From: Limnobacter thiooxidans | GTDB lineage: Bacteria > Pseudomonadota > Gammaproteobacteria > Burkholderiales > Burkholderiaceae_B | Assembly: GCF_036323495.1 (NCBI RefSeq) | Contig: NZ_AP028947.1 | Span: 3,100,001 to 3,164,000, forward strand | Reading direction: 5' to 3' | DNA: 64,000 nucleotides | In this document: positions 52,467 to 61,333 of the stretch, piece after piece | Layout of the letters: each line of letters opens with the position of its first letter | Numbering within the stretch: the stretch's first letter is position 1 | Notes under the pieces: model-generated | Database searches by the model: none | The model's input: the letters and a program-made list of their open reading frames with translations, nothing else | Told to the model about the DNA's origin: nothing | Position numbers and translations under genes: made by a program

Positions 52467-53660
52467 TTACTTGGTGATTTTGGCAACTACGCCGGCACCT
52501 ACAGTACGGCCACCTTCGCGAATCGCGAAACGCAGACCTTCTTCCATCGCGATTGGCGCAATCAATTCAACATTGATTGACACGTTGTCGCCTGGCAGAA
52601 CCATTTCCTTGCCTTCGGGCAGGCTGATCGAGCCTGTCACGTCGGTTGTACGGAAGTAGAACTGAGGACGGTAGTTGTTGAAGAATGGAGTGTGACGTCC
52701 GCCTTCTTCCTTGCTCAACACGTAGATTTCGGCGCTAAAGCCTGTGTGCGGCTTGATTGAACCGGGCTTGGCCAACACCTGACCACGCTCCACGTCTTCA
52801 CGCTTGGTACCACGCAGCAACACGCCCACGTTGTCACCAGCCTGACCTTGATCCAGCAACTTGCGGAACATTTCAACACCAGTACAAATGGTCTTGACTG
52901 TGTCCTTGATACCCACGATTTCGATTTCTTCGCCGACTTTAACCACACCACGCTCGATACGGCCAGTTACCACCGTACCGCGACCGGAGATGGAGAACAC
53001 GTCTTCGATTGGCATCAGGAAGGTGCCGTCCACTGCGCGCTCTGGTGTAGGAATGTAGGTATCCAGGGCTTCGGCCAGACGCTTGATCGCGCCTTCGCCC
53101 AAATCGCCTGTGTCGCCTTCCAGGGCCAGCTTGGCTGAACCTTTCACGATTGGCACGTCGTCGCCTGGGAAGTCGTACTTGGACAGTAGCTCGCGCACTT
53201 CCATTTCAACCAGTTCCAGCAACTCTTCGTCGTCCACCATGTCGCACTTGTTCAGGAACACGATGATGTAAGGCACGCCAACCTGGCGGGCCAACAAGAT
53301 GTGCTCACGTGTCTGTGGCATGGGGCCGTCAGCGGCTGAACATACCAGGATCGCGCCGTCCATCTGCGCCGCACCGGTAATCATGTTCTTTACATAGTCA
53401 GCGTGACCTGGGCAATCCACGTGCGCGTAGTGACGTGTTTCTGTCTCGTACTCAACGTGCGCTGTGTTAATTGTAATGCCACGCGCCTTTTCTTCCGGTG
53501 CCGCATCAATCTGGTCGTAGCCCTTGGCTTCACCGTGACCGCTCAAACGAGCCAACACTGTTGTGATCGCCGCTGTCAATGTTGTCTTGCCATGGTCTAC
53601 GTGACCAATCGTTCCAACGTTTACGTGTGGCTTCTTACGCTCAAACTTTTCTTTTGCCAT
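52467..53660 (-). CDS. tufB: Elongation factor Tu, copy 2
   Basis: 397 residues, identical in sequence to the copy at 36025-37218, with all GTPase motifs ([21 protein letters not shown]). The start is the ATG at 53660 behind GAGGT; eight upstream codons in the open frame are not conserved. The tRNA-tufB-tRNA-secE arrangement is the classical tufB locus, so it is cotranscribed with four tRNAs. Confidence 0.99.
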   Translation of the reverse strand: MAKEKFERKKPHVNVGTIGHVDHGKTTLTAAITTVLARLSGHGEAKGYDQIDAAPEEKARGITINTAHVEYETETRHYAHVDCPGHADYVKNMITGAAQMDGAILVCSAADGPMPQTREHILLARQVGVPYIIVFLNKCDMVDDEELLELVEMEVRELLSKYDFPGDDVPIVKGSAKLALEGDTGDLGEGAIKRLAEALDTYIPTPERAVDGTFLMPIEDVFSISGRGTVVTGRIERGVVKVGEEIEIVGIKDTVKTICTGVEMFRKLLDQGQAGDNVGVLLRGTKREDVERGQVLAKPGSIKPHTGFSAEIYVLSKEEGGRHTPFFNNYRPQFYFRTTDVTGSISLPEGKEMVLPGDNVSINVELIAPIAMEEGLRFAIREGGRTVGAGVVAKITK

Positions 53661-53709
53661 GACGACCTCGGTGCGAGCACCCAACCAAAGGAGTGCGGTT
53701 ATAACGGTA

Positions 53710-53784
<75 letters not shown>

Positions 53785-53801
53785 AACTTTCTATTAAAGC
53801 C

Positions 53802-53875
53802 TGGAGCGGGTGAAGGGAATCGAACCCTCGTCATAAGCTTGGAAGGCTTCAGCTCTACCATTGAGCTACACCCGC
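53802..53875 (-). tRNA. tRNA-Gly (anticodon TCC)
   Basis: 74 nt with encoded CCA. Acceptor GCGGGTG/CACCCGC with discriminator T, anticodon loop CTTCCAA, T-arm GGGTTCGATTCCC. Seventeen bases upstream of tRNA-Thr. Confidence 0.97.
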
Positions 53876-53885
53876 ACACCTTATC

Positions 53886-53903
53886 CGCCCCTTTTCAGGG
53901 GCG
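53886..53903 (-). other. Small hairpin between tRNA-Tyr and tRNA-Gly
   Basis: CGCCCC / GGGGCG stem with a six-base loop in the 53-base spacer between the two tRNAs; probably a spacer structure for tRNA processing. Confidence 0.4.
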
Positions 53904-53928
53904 CACTCGGTTAAACTGCTTGAATTCT

Positions 53929-54014
53929 TGGTGGAGAGAGTTGGATTCGAACCAACGTAGGCGTAAGCCAACAGATTTACAGTCTGCCCCCTTTAGCCAC
54001 TCGGGCATCTCTCC
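53929..54014 (-). tRNA. tRNA-Tyr (anticodon GTA)
   Basis: 86 nt, class II with a long variable arm. Acceptor GGAGAGA/TCTCTCC with discriminator A and encoded CCA; anticodon loop CTGTAAA; variable arm GGCTTACGCC; T-arm GTTGGTTCGAATCCAAC. First gene of the tRNA-tufB transcript. Confidence 0.97.
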
Positions 54015-54029
54015 AAAAGAGAACCCCGG

Positions 54030-54058
54030 ATTATGGATACTTTTTTAGACAACGTCAA
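54030..54058 (-). promoter_or_regulatory. Promoter of the tRNA-Tyr-Gly-Thr-tufB transcript
   Basis: Minus strand -35 TTGACG (54053-54058), 17-base spacer, -10 CATAAT (54030-54035), then a GC-rich discriminator CCGGGG, the type linked to stringent control. It is 15 bases ahead of tRNA-Tyr, and its -35 lies only six bases upstream of the ampG ATG on the other strand. Confidence 0.85.
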
Positions 54059-54064
54059 CACCTT

Positions 54065-55288
54065 ATGCCCTCTTTCCGCTTTATTTGTTTATTAATTCTT
54101 GGTTTTTCGAGCGGTCTGCCCCTTGCCCTCACAGGAAGTACCCTTCAAGCGTGGCTTGCAGTCGAGAATGTGGATATAAAAACAATCGGTCTTTATGCGG
54201 TGGTTGGATTTCCCTACACCTACAAATTTCTTTGGTCGCCCTTTCTCGATTACTTGAAACCCGGCTTTTTTGATCAGCGACGGGGATGGATTGCGCTGAT
54301 GCAACTGGCCTGCGCAGCCCTGATTGCAACAATGGCCTTTGTGGATGTTCACTCTGCGTGGACAGTGGCGGCAGTTGCGGTGGCAATTGCCTTTTGCTCG
54401 TCAACCCAGGACATGGCAATTGATGCGTACAGAACCGACTTGCTGCCCGCCCAGGAACGTGGCTTGGGCGCGGCGTACTACGTGACAGGCTATCGGGTGG
54501 CCATGCTGGTGTCCGGGGGACTGGCCCTGATTCTGGCCGGTGAAGTGCTTGGGTGGGCTGGCACCTACCTGCTGATGGCTGCTTTGATTGCTGCCTGTGC
54601 GGTGATCACGGCATTCAGCCCCTCGGCCGATACGCCGGAAGACGAATTGCGCCGCGAAAGCAAACGTCAACTGTTTGGCATCGTGAAAGAATCGGCACGC
54701 AATTTCCTGAGCAAAGAGGCGGCTATCTGGATCCTTTTGCTGATTGTGCTTTACAAAGTGGGCGATGCCTTTGCAGGTTCGTTGACTACTGCGTTTTTGC
54801 TGAAAGGGCTCGGATTCACCTTGACCGAAGTGGGCGCTGTGAACAAGACGGTCAGCCTGATTGCAACCTTGATGGGAGCATTTTTGGGTGGTGCGCTGAT
54901 GACTCGCATGGGGCTTTATGGGTCGTTGATGCTGTTCGGCGCCTTGCAAGCCATATCGAATTTGTCGTTCTGGTTGCTGTCGGTGATGGAACCCGATATA
55001 TGGGCCATGGGGGGCGCAGTATTTGTCGAGAATTTGTGCGGAGGCATGGGTACCGCGGCCTTTGTGGGACTGCTGACAAGCCTCTGCAGCAAAGAATTTT
55101 CGGCCACGCAGTACGCCCTGCTTTCCTCGTTGGCCGCCATGGGCCGGGTCTACCTGGCGGCACCAGCCGGCTTTGTGGTGGATGCGTATGGATGGAGCAA
55201 CTTCTTCATATTTTCCACCTTCGCGGCACTCCCAGGTTTAGTAGCCCTTTATCTGCTTAGGTCGAGCATCCAGAAACTGGCGAGGTGA
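54065..55288 (+). CDS. ampG: AmpG-like muropeptide permease (MFS)
   Basis: Inner-membrane transporter expected to import anhydro-muropeptides for cell-wall recycling. 407 residues, about 12 membrane helices: FRFICLLILGFSSGLPLALT, VVGFPYTYKFLWSPFLDYL, SSTQDMAIDAYRTDLLPAQE, SFLLKGLGF-like ATAFLLKGLGFTLTEVGAVN. These stretches are the AmpG hallmarks. It is shorter than E. coli AmpG (491), like other betaproteobacterial forms. A promoter must overlap the divergent tRNA promoter. The last 51 bases overlap the end of the AraC-type regulator. Confidence 0.88.
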   Translation: MPSFRFICLLILGFSSGLPLALTGSTLQAWLAVENVDIKTIGLYAVVGFPYTYKFLWSPFLDYLKPGFFDQRRGWIALMQLACAALIATMAFVDVHSAWTVAAVAVAIAFCSSTQDMAIDAYRTDLLPAQERGLGAAYYVTGYRVAMLVSGGLALILAGEVLGWAGTYLLMAALIAACAVITAFSPSADTPEDELRRESKRQLFGIVKESARNFLSKEAAIWILLLIVLYKVGDAFAGSLTTAFLLKGLGFTLTEVGAVNKTVSLIATLMGAFLGGALMTRMGLYGSLMLFGALQAISNLSFWLLSVMEPDIWAMGGAVFVENLCGGMGTAAFVGLLTSLCSKEFSATQYALLSSLAAMGRVYLAAPAGFVVDAYGWSNFFIFSTFAALPGLVALYLLRSSIQKLAR

Positions 55289-56260
55289 GCAACCGTGCCA
55301 CTTCTGAAATGCATGGATGAACGCTGAAGGTGAGGAGTATCCGAGTCTTGCGGAGACCTCGGACACACTCAACCCAGTTGACGTTAACAGTTCCTCTGCC
55401 ATGGTTTGACGCACTTCAGTGAGCAAATCGCGGTAACTGGTGCCTTCATCGGTCAGGCGCCTTCGCAAGGTTCGCTCGGTCATGAAGTGATCAGTGGCAA
55501 TTTGCTGCAGGCTGGGCGAGGATGAAATGTCTGCAAGCAGCTTGTTGCGCAACCAGGCGGAAACACCGCCCCGCTGCATGCGCCGCGACAACAGATTCTC
55601 TAACTGGGTTTCACAAAATTTGGTGCTTGTTTCGTTGGATTTGGGCAATGAAAGGCCCAACCATTGCTCGTCGAAAACAGCCCGGTTATGGGGCGCATTG
55701 AACTGAGGCGTGCAACCAAACATCGCTTCATACTGGGATAATGGCGCACAGGGCAGATGCGTGAATTCCATGGCACGCAAGGGCAGGCTGACACCGAAAA
55801 GCTCCCGCTGCAGCACCTGGATGGCGGCACTGTCGCGCTCGGCGACGAAAGAACGCACAACCGGCGGCAAATGATCCACTGTCAGAATGATTGCTGCAGT
55901 GCCGTCGGATTCTTTCAACTCGACCCTTGCAAAGGCAAACGTGAGATCAAGGTAACGCAAACCCAATTCCACCGCCTGCCGAAATGTCGGACTGGTGATC
56001 AACGCATAACCCCAGATACCGTAGGTGGTGAGATGGTATTCAGCACCGGCCATCAGCGCCAGACCTGGCACCTTGCCATGCAAGCGAACCAGATTGTGAA
56101 TCACTTGCAATTCCTGATCTGGATTGATTTCCAGGTGCGGGTCGTCCAACTGAGCCGGCAAAATCGAGGAGCCAGTCAACAAGGCATTGAGTGGGGAGCC
56201 CAGCCGGATACCAAGCTCACAGAGAATTTTGACGCTGGCTACAGTTCGACGGGCAGGCAT
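55238..56260 (-). CDS. AraC-family transcriptional regulator (Arabinose_bd type)
   Basis: 340 residues from the ATG at 56260 (MPARRTVASVKILCELGIRL). N-terminal ligand-sensing domain of the arabinose-binding-domain type used by OruR-like regulators (about residues 15-215), C-terminal double HTH (LQQIATDHFMTERTLRRRLT, then VSEVSARLGYSSPSAFIHAF and WHGCSPRQFL). An open frame continues 101 codons upstream, but it is low in family character. Divergent from the hydrolase gene by 107 bases, so that operon is the likely target; ligand unknown. Tail-to-tail overlap with ampG. Confidence 0.9.
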   Translation of the reverse strand: MPARRTVASVKILCELGIRLGSPLNALLTGSSILPAQLDDPHLEINPDQELQVIHNLVRLHGKVPGLALMAGAEYHLTTYGIWGYALITSPTFRQAVELGLRYLDLTFAFARVELKESDGTAAIILTVDHLPPVVRSFVAERDSAAIQVLQRELFGVSLPLRAMEFTHLPCAPLSQYEAMFGCTPQFNAPHNRAVFDEQWLGLSLPKSNETSTKFCETQLENLLSRRMQRGGVSAWLRNKLLADISSSPSLQQIATDHFMTERTLRRRLTDEGTSYRDLLTEVRQTMAEELLTSTGLSVSEVSARLGYSSPSAFIHAFQKWHGCSPRQFLDARPKQIKGY

Positions 56261-56367
56261 GGCGAAATGGATTTGTCCGAAAATATCAACAAACCCGATT
56301 GTAATCAAGTTCCTGGAAAGTTTGTGTACTCCTAAACTGTGATGAAACAAAACATTGGAGACAAAGC
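56261..56367. promoter_or_regulatory. Divergent regulator/hydrolase intergenic region
   Basis: 107 bases containing both 5' ends. I see no strong inverted repeat. A GGAG at 56357-56360 serves as ribosome-binding site for the TTG start at 56368. AraC-type regulators usually bind direct repeats here, but none can be called confidently by eye. Confidence 0.35.
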
Positions 56368-57264
56368 TTGAATACTTTGCTGAAGGAGTTTGGCCTTGCC
56401 GGACCAGACAAGCTAACTTTGCGCGACAAGTACAGCTTGAGCACGTCAGTTTTTGTTCAATGCATGGGAATTGATGTGCATGTGAGCATTGAAGGCAGCG
56501 GGCCCGATGTGGTGATGATTCACGGATTTGCGGCGAGTTTGCACACTTGGGACGAGACCGCAAAACAACTGAGCAAACAGTTTCGGGTCATTCGATTTGA
56601 CTTGCCCCCGTTTGGACTCACCGGCCCTGTGCTGGATGAGCAAGGTTTTGCGCGGAAGATGGATGTTGCGTTTTACCAGCAATTTGTAGATGCCCTGCTG
56701 GATGAACTGAACATCAAAAAGTGTGTGATGGTTGGCAATTCATTTGGCGGCTTTTTGAGCTGGGATCAAGCCCAGCGCCATCCTGAAAGGGTCAGGGGAC
56801 TCATAATTTCCGATGCAGTTGGATATCAGCAGCCGCTGCCGGTTTACATTCGGCTGTTTACGTTCAAAACAATTGCCTGGCTGACACGCTATACGATTCC
56901 AGCATTTCTGTTGCGAATGGCGGTTCGCGATGTGTACGGGGACAAGACAAAGATAAAGAAAGAGGTAATGAACCGCTACCTCGAATTGTTCATGCACAAA
57001 CCCAACCGAAGCGCCGTCGGCCAGATGGTTGGCGTATTCACGGATGGCGAATTGGGCGCGGAAAGGCTCGTCGATGTTCAAGCCAAAACACTGATTGTGT
57101 GGGGTGACAAGGATCGCTGGGTCAGTATCGACATGGCGAGCCGTTTCCACCGGGACATGCCCAATTCGGAACTGAAAATTTACCGGGGTGTGGGTCATAT
57201 CCCGATGGAAGAAACGCCGGAAAGATTCGCAATCGACTGCATCACATTCATTGAAACTCTTTGA
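56368..57264 (+). CDS. Alpha/beta hydrolase
   Basis: 298 residues with a full alpha/beta-hydrolase core: oxyanion region VVMIHGFAAS, nucleophile elbow GNSFGG (S125), acid in WGDKDRW (D249), and catalytic His in GVGHIPMEE (H277). The cap has several hydrophobic helices (LPVYIRLFTFKTIAWLTRYT), suggesting a lipophilic ester or lactone substrate. The TTG start has GGAG seven bases upstream; the first ATG (residue 33) would cut the N-terminal strand. Nineteen bases ahead of the SDR gene, forming a two-gene operon divergent from the AraC regulator. Exact substrate unknown. Confidence 0.88.
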   Translation: MNTLLKEFGLAGPDKLTLRDKYSLSTSVFVQCMGIDVHVSIEGSGPDVVMIHGFAASLHTWDETAKQLSKQFRVIRFDLPPFGLTGPVLDEQGFARKMDVAFYQQFVDALLDELNIKKCVMVGNSFGGFLSWDQAQRHPERVRGLIISDAVGYQQPLPVYIRLFTFKTIAWLTRYTIPAFLLRMAVRDVYGDKTKIKKEVMNRYLELFMHKPNRSAVGQMVGVFTDGELGAERLVDVQAKTLIVWGDKDRWVSIDMASRFHRDMPNSELKIYRGVGHIPMEETPERFAIDCITFIETL

Positions 57265-57283
57265 ACAACAGGATTGATAGACC

Positions 57284-58105
57284 ATGAAGAACAAGGTGGT
57301 ATTTGTGACAGGTGGCGCGCGCGGCTTGGGCGCGGGTTTGGCTGCACGGGTGGTAAGCAACGGCGGCAAGGCCTTTGTTGTCGACCTGAATGCAGAAGCT
57401 GTTTTTGAGCAAGGCGAGTTGCTGGGCGGTGATTCGATTGCCGGCTGCCAGGCCAATGTTTGTAAACCTGCAGACCTTGAATTGGCGATGGCGGAATGCA
57501 AGGAACGATTTGGCCGCATCGATGTAATTGTGGCCAACGCCGGCATCTTGAAAATGGGCTCAATTGAGCACATGAACCCGGCAGATTTTGATGCTGTGAT
57601 GCAGGTGAATGTGCACGGTGTGTTCAACACCATCCGCGCTGGCATTCCTTACCTAAGGGAGACCCGGGGCTATTTGCAGATCATTTCTTCCCTTGCTGCA
57701 GCCATTCACACACCGCTGATGGGGCACTATGCCGCCTCTAAGGCTGCTGTGGAGGCACTGGCGGATGTTGCCCGGCAGGAACTGGCTTCGGACGGGATCG
57801 ATGTGGGCTGTGTACACCCTACCTTCACCAACACAGCCATGATTCAGGAAGTGAATGCGGGCGTGTTGTGGGGCGGGCACAAAGGTGCCTTTGGCGCAGT
57901 AGAGCCGGAACAGGTCATCGCCTCCATGTACCGTGGAATTGAGAAGCGCCAACGCAAGATTATTGCGCCAAAAACAATTGCACCACTGGTTTTGGCACCC
58001 GGCCTGTTTCACCGGGTGGCTGAAGGTTTAAGCCGACTGCAAGGCTCGGAAAAAGCCCTGAAAAAATTCAAGGCCGATGAACAGGAGTCAGTTATTCGAC
58101 CGTAA
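57284..58105 (+). CDS. Short-chain dehydrogenase/reductase
   Basis: 273 residues, Rossmann fold: cofactor motif TGGARGLG (9-16), acid VVDLN after beta-2 favouring NAD, structural NAG in VANAGIL, catalytic Ser near 136 and YAASK (Y149, K153). The C-terminal region (about 215-273) is basic and could be membrane-associated. With the upstream hydrolase it may oxidise the alcohol released from an ester, an inference from pairing only. Its last 14 bases overlap the end of glmS on the other strand. Confidence 0.9.
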   Translation: MKNKVVFVTGGARGLGAGLAARVVSNGGKAFVVDLNAEAVFEQGELLGGDSIAGCQANVCKPADLELAMAECKERFGRIDVIVANAGILKMGSIEHMNPADFDAVMQVNVHGVFNTIRAGIPYLRETRGYLQIISSLAAAIHTPLMGHYAASKAAVEALADVARQELASDGIDVGCVHPTFTNTAMIQEVNAGVLWGGHKGAFGAVEPEQVIASMYRGIEKRQRKIIAPKTIAPLVLAPGLFHRVAEGLSRLQGSEKALKKFKADEQESVIRP

Positions 58106-59933
58106 CCGACTTGGCCAGGTTGCGCGGTTTGTCCACATCCGTTCCCTTGACCAAGGCGACATGGTAGGACAGCAACTGTAGAGGCAGGGTGTGCAGAATC
58201 GGGGACAAATGCCCGGCGTGATCAAGCAGGTTGATCACGTGCACACCATCCACTTCTTCAATTTTGGTGTCACGGTCGGCGAATATGTAAAGCTCGCCAC
58301 CGCGTGCGCGCACTTCCTGAAGATTTGATTTCAACTTTTCAATCAGGGTGTCTTTGGGTGCCACGGCCACAACCGGCATGTCCGCATCCACCAAGGCCAG
58401 AGGACCATGCTTGAGCTCGCCGGCGGCATACGCTTCAGCGTGAATATAGCTGATCTCCTTGAGCTTCAAGGCGCCTTCCATGGCGATGGGGTAATGCACA
58501 CCACGACCCAGGAAAAGGGCATGGCGCTTTTCTGCGAAGCTGGCTGCAAGCGCCTTGATTTCGGGCTCAAGCGCCAGAATGTTCTGCATCGCGGAGGGCA
58601 GGTGACGCAACTGGGTAAGAAGCGTTTTCTCCTGATCTTCAGAAAGTTTCCCCCGCAATTTGGCCATGACCATGGTGAAGGTGAACAGGGCTGCGAGTTG
58701 GGTGGTAAAGGCCTTGGTAGACGCAACGCCGATTTCGGGACCTGCGCGGGTCAGGAAGCGAAGGTTGCTGGCGCGTATCAACGCAGATTCGGGTACGTTG
58801 CAAATGGAGAGTGCATTAACCATGCCTTGAGACTTGGCATGCTCAAGTGCAGCCAGCGTATCGGCGGTTTCGCCTGACTGGGAAATGGTGATCACCAGTG
58901 TATTGGGCAGACTGACGCTGGTCCGGTAACGGTATTCGCTAGCGATTTCCACGCTGGTGGGCAAAGCTGCAATGGACTCTAGCCAATAACGTGCCACCAA
59001 GGCGGCGTGGTAGCTGGTGCCACAGGCCAGGATCAGTACTTGTTGAATGCCGGGCAAAACACCGCCGGCTTGCGCACCAAACAGCTCGGGCTTCACCGCA
59101 GAGGCGTTGCTGACCATTTCAAGGGTGGCCGCAATGGCCCCCGGTTGTTCATAGATTTCTTTTTGCATGTAATGGGCGTAAGGGCCCAATTCCACTGCAT
59201 CGGCTGACAACTGGCTTTCGATGATTTCGCGCTCAACCTGCATGCCCTCGCCGTCAAAAAACGACACACCTGACGTTTCCAACAAAACCACGTCGCGCTC
59301 TTCAAGGTAGGTAATCAGCTTGGTGTGGGCCACCAGAGCAGACGCATCGGATGCAAGAAAGAACTCCCCGTCACCGTGCCCTACCAACAGGGGCGCTCCT
59401 TTCTTGGAGGCCACCAAAGTCAGGGGTGCCGTGTTACAAATCGCGGCAATTGCAAAAGCACCTTCCAGCAGTTTTACCGTGGCTTGTACGGCAGCCAACA
59501 ATGGCAGACCTTGGACCAGGTGCTTATGGGCCAGGTGAGCAATCACCTCCGTGTCGGTGTCCGACTGAAACACGTAACCTTCCGCGGTGAGTGATTTGCG
59601 GAGTTCTTCGTGGTTTTCGATAATGCCGTTGTGCACCACGCTGACAGAAATGCCCCGCCCTTCGCTGACATGTGGGTGGGCATTGCGCTCACTGGGCACC
59701 CCATGGGTAGCCCACCGGGTGTGGGCGATGCCCATGCGGGCGGTCAGGGCTTTGGTGGTGGCGTCGAGTTCGACAACACGACCTACGCTGCGTGCACGGT
59801 GAATGGACCGGTCAACGTCAGACTGAATGGCCAAACCGGCAGAGTCGTATCCGCGGTATTCGAGTTTTTTTAAGCCATCAATCAGCACGGGCACGCTGTT
59901 GGTTTTTGAGAGTACACCGACAATTCCACACAT
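58092..59933 (-). CDS. glmS: Glutamine:fructose-6-phosphate aminotransferase
   Basis: Makes glucosamine-6-phosphate, the entry step to UDP-GlcNAc. 613 residues: N-terminal glutaminase with nucleophile Cys2 (MCGIVGVL), HTRWATHG and the Asp-containing [11 protein letters not shown], then two SIS isomerase domains ([51 protein letters not shown]) and C-terminal [12 protein letters not shown]. Seventeen bases after glmU. No glmS ribozyme or GlmZ-type leader is visible. Confidence 0.98.
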   Translation of the reverse strand: MCGIVGVLSKTNSVPVLIDGLKKLEYRGYDSAGLAIQSDVDRSIHRARSVGRVVELDATTKALTARMGIAHTRWATHGVPSERNAHPHVSEGRGISVSVVHNGIIENHEELRKSLTAEGYVFQSDTDTEVIAHLAHKHLVQGLPLLAAVQATVKLLEGAFAIAAICNTAPLTLVASKKGAPLLVGHGDGEFFLASDASALVAHTKLITYLEERDVVLLETSGVSFFDGEGMQVEREIIESQLSADAVELGPYAHYMQKEIYEQPGAIAATLEMVSNASAVKPELFGAQAGGVLPGIQQVLILACGTSYHAALVARYWLESIAALPTSVEIASEYRYRTSVSLPNTLVITISQSGETADTLAALEHAKSQGMVNALSICNVPESALIRASNLRFLTRAGPEIGVASTKAFTTQLAALFTFTMVMAKLRGKLSEDQEKTLLTQLRHLPSAMQNILALEPEIKALAASFAEKRHALFLGRGVHYPIAMEGALKLKEISYIHAEAYAAGELKHGPLALVDADMPVVAVAPKDTLIEKLKSNLQEVRARGGELYIFADRDTKIEEVDGVHVINLLDHAGHLSPILHTLPLQLLSYHVALVKGTDVDKPRNLAKSVTVE

Positions 59934-59950
59934 GATGAACAGTAGTCCTT

Positions 59951-61318
59951 TTATTTTTTTGTTGATTTGACCGGGCGCTTCCAGCCCTCGATCGTGATTT
60001 GCTTGGAACGGGACACGGTGAGGGCACCCGCTGGAGCGTCCTTGGTCAAAGTGGTACCAGCCCCCAGGGTGGCGCCTTTCTTCACGGTGACGGGTGCAAC
60101 CAGTTGCGTGTCGGAACCAATGAATACATCGTCCTCAATCACCGTGAGGTGTTTGTTTGCACCATCGTAATTGCAGGTGATGGTTCCCGCCCCCACATTG
60201 ACCCGTTCGCCAATTTCGGCATCACCAATGTAGGCCAAGTGATTGGCTTTGGATTGCCGGGCAATGCTTGCATTTTTGACTTCGACAAAATTGCCGATGT
60301 GCACTTCATCACCCAGTTTTGCACCGGGACGAAGCCTGGCGTAAGGGCCAATGACGGCGTTTTCGCCCACTGTGGCATCGGCGAGGTGCGAATAAGCTTC
60401 GACCCGAGTACCTGCAGCAATGGATACATTGTTCAGCACACAATAAGGCCCGATGGACACCCCATCCCCCAAAGTAACTTGACCTTGAAATACACAACCG
60501 ACATCAATGACTACATCGGCGCCACACTGCACCGTGCCACGAAGGTCAATGCGAGCAGGATCAAGGAGCTGGACGCCTTCAGCCATCAGTTTTTCAGCCT
60601 GATGCAACTGCCAGACGCGCTCAAGTTCGGCTTGCTGAACTCTGGAATTCACACCAGACACTTCCCAGCCATACCCAGCCTGCGCTGTGCGCACCAGCAA
60701 ACCGTCTGCGTGTGCCATCGCGATGATGTCGGTGAGGTAATACTCACCTTGCGCATTGCTGTTACCCAGCTTGCCAACCCAGTTTTTCAGATCAGAGGTG
60801 GGGCAGGCCAGAATACCGGTATTGATCTCGGTGATTGCTTGCTGCTCAGCAGTTGCGTCCTTCTGTTCGACAATGCCAATGACCGCGCCGTCGCTGTCGC
60901 GAAGAATGCGGCCATAACCCTGGGGGTTGGCCATGCTCAAGGTCAGCAACCCGACCTGGCCCTGAAGTGCAGCTTGAACCAGCGGCTGCAGGGATTCAAA
61001 TTGAATCAGAGGTACATCACCATACAGAATAAGGGTAACTGGGTGGTCCGCCAGGGAATCGATTGCACAACGCACCGCATGGCCAGTACCAAGCTGTTCG
61101 GACTGAAGAGCAAAACGAATGGCCTCACTGTCCGAAAGATGACGCCGAACTTCTTCGGCACCATGCCCAACCACCACTACAATGTTGGGGTCTGCAAATT
61201 GCGAGGATGTATCCAGCACACGGCTCAGCATGGATTGACCGCCCACGGCATGAAGCACTTTGGGCAAGGCAGATTTCATCCGGGTGCCTTTGCCAGCAGC
61301 AAGTATCAGGATATTCAT
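59951..61318 (-). CDS. glmU: Bifunctional GlmU (UDP-GlcNAc pyrophosphorylase / GlcN-1-P acetyltransferase)
   Basis: Makes UDP-N-acetylglucosamine for peptidoglycan and LPS. 455 residues: N-terminal uridylyltransferase ([40 protein letters not shown]) and C-terminal left-handed beta-helix acetyltransferase ([50 protein letters not shown]). Cotranscribed with glmS downstream. A long antisense open frame across the whole gene is a codon-bias shadow. Confidence 0.98.
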   Translation of the reverse strand: MNILILAAGKGTRMKSALPKVLHAVGGQSMLSRVLDTSSQFADPNIVVVVGHGAEEVRRHLSDSEAIRFALQSEQLGTGHAVRCAIDSLADHPVTLILYGDVPLIQFESLQPLVQAALQGQVGLLTLSMANPQGYGRILRDSDGAVIGIVEQKDATAEQQAITEINTGILACPTSDLKNWVGKLGNSNAQGEYYLTDIIAMAHADGLLVRTAQAGYGWEVSGVNSRVQQAELERVWQLHQAEKLMAEGVQLLDPARIDLRGTVQCGADVVIDVGCVFQGQVTLGDGVSIGPYCVLNNVSIAAGTRVEAYSHLADATVGENAVIGPYARLRPGAKLGDEVHIGNFVEVKNASIARQSKANHLAYIGDAEIGERVNVGAGTITCNYDGANKHLTVIEDDVFIGSDTQLVAPVTVKKGATLGAGTTLTKDAPAGALTVSRSKQITIEGWKRPVKSTKK

Positions 61319-61333
61319 GTCAAATAATTTAAT

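Noticed and set aside
56261..56563. 101-codon N-terminal extension of the AraC-type regulator
   Set aside because: It overlaps the divergent hydrolase 5' end, is Cys/His/Ser-rich and unlike the family; the ATG at 56260 gives the normal 340 residues.
59999..61327. 442-codon plus-strand frame antisense to all of glmU
   Set aside because: It mirrors glmU codon structure, shows no recognisable domain, and glmU is unquestionable; long antisense frames are common in this base composition.
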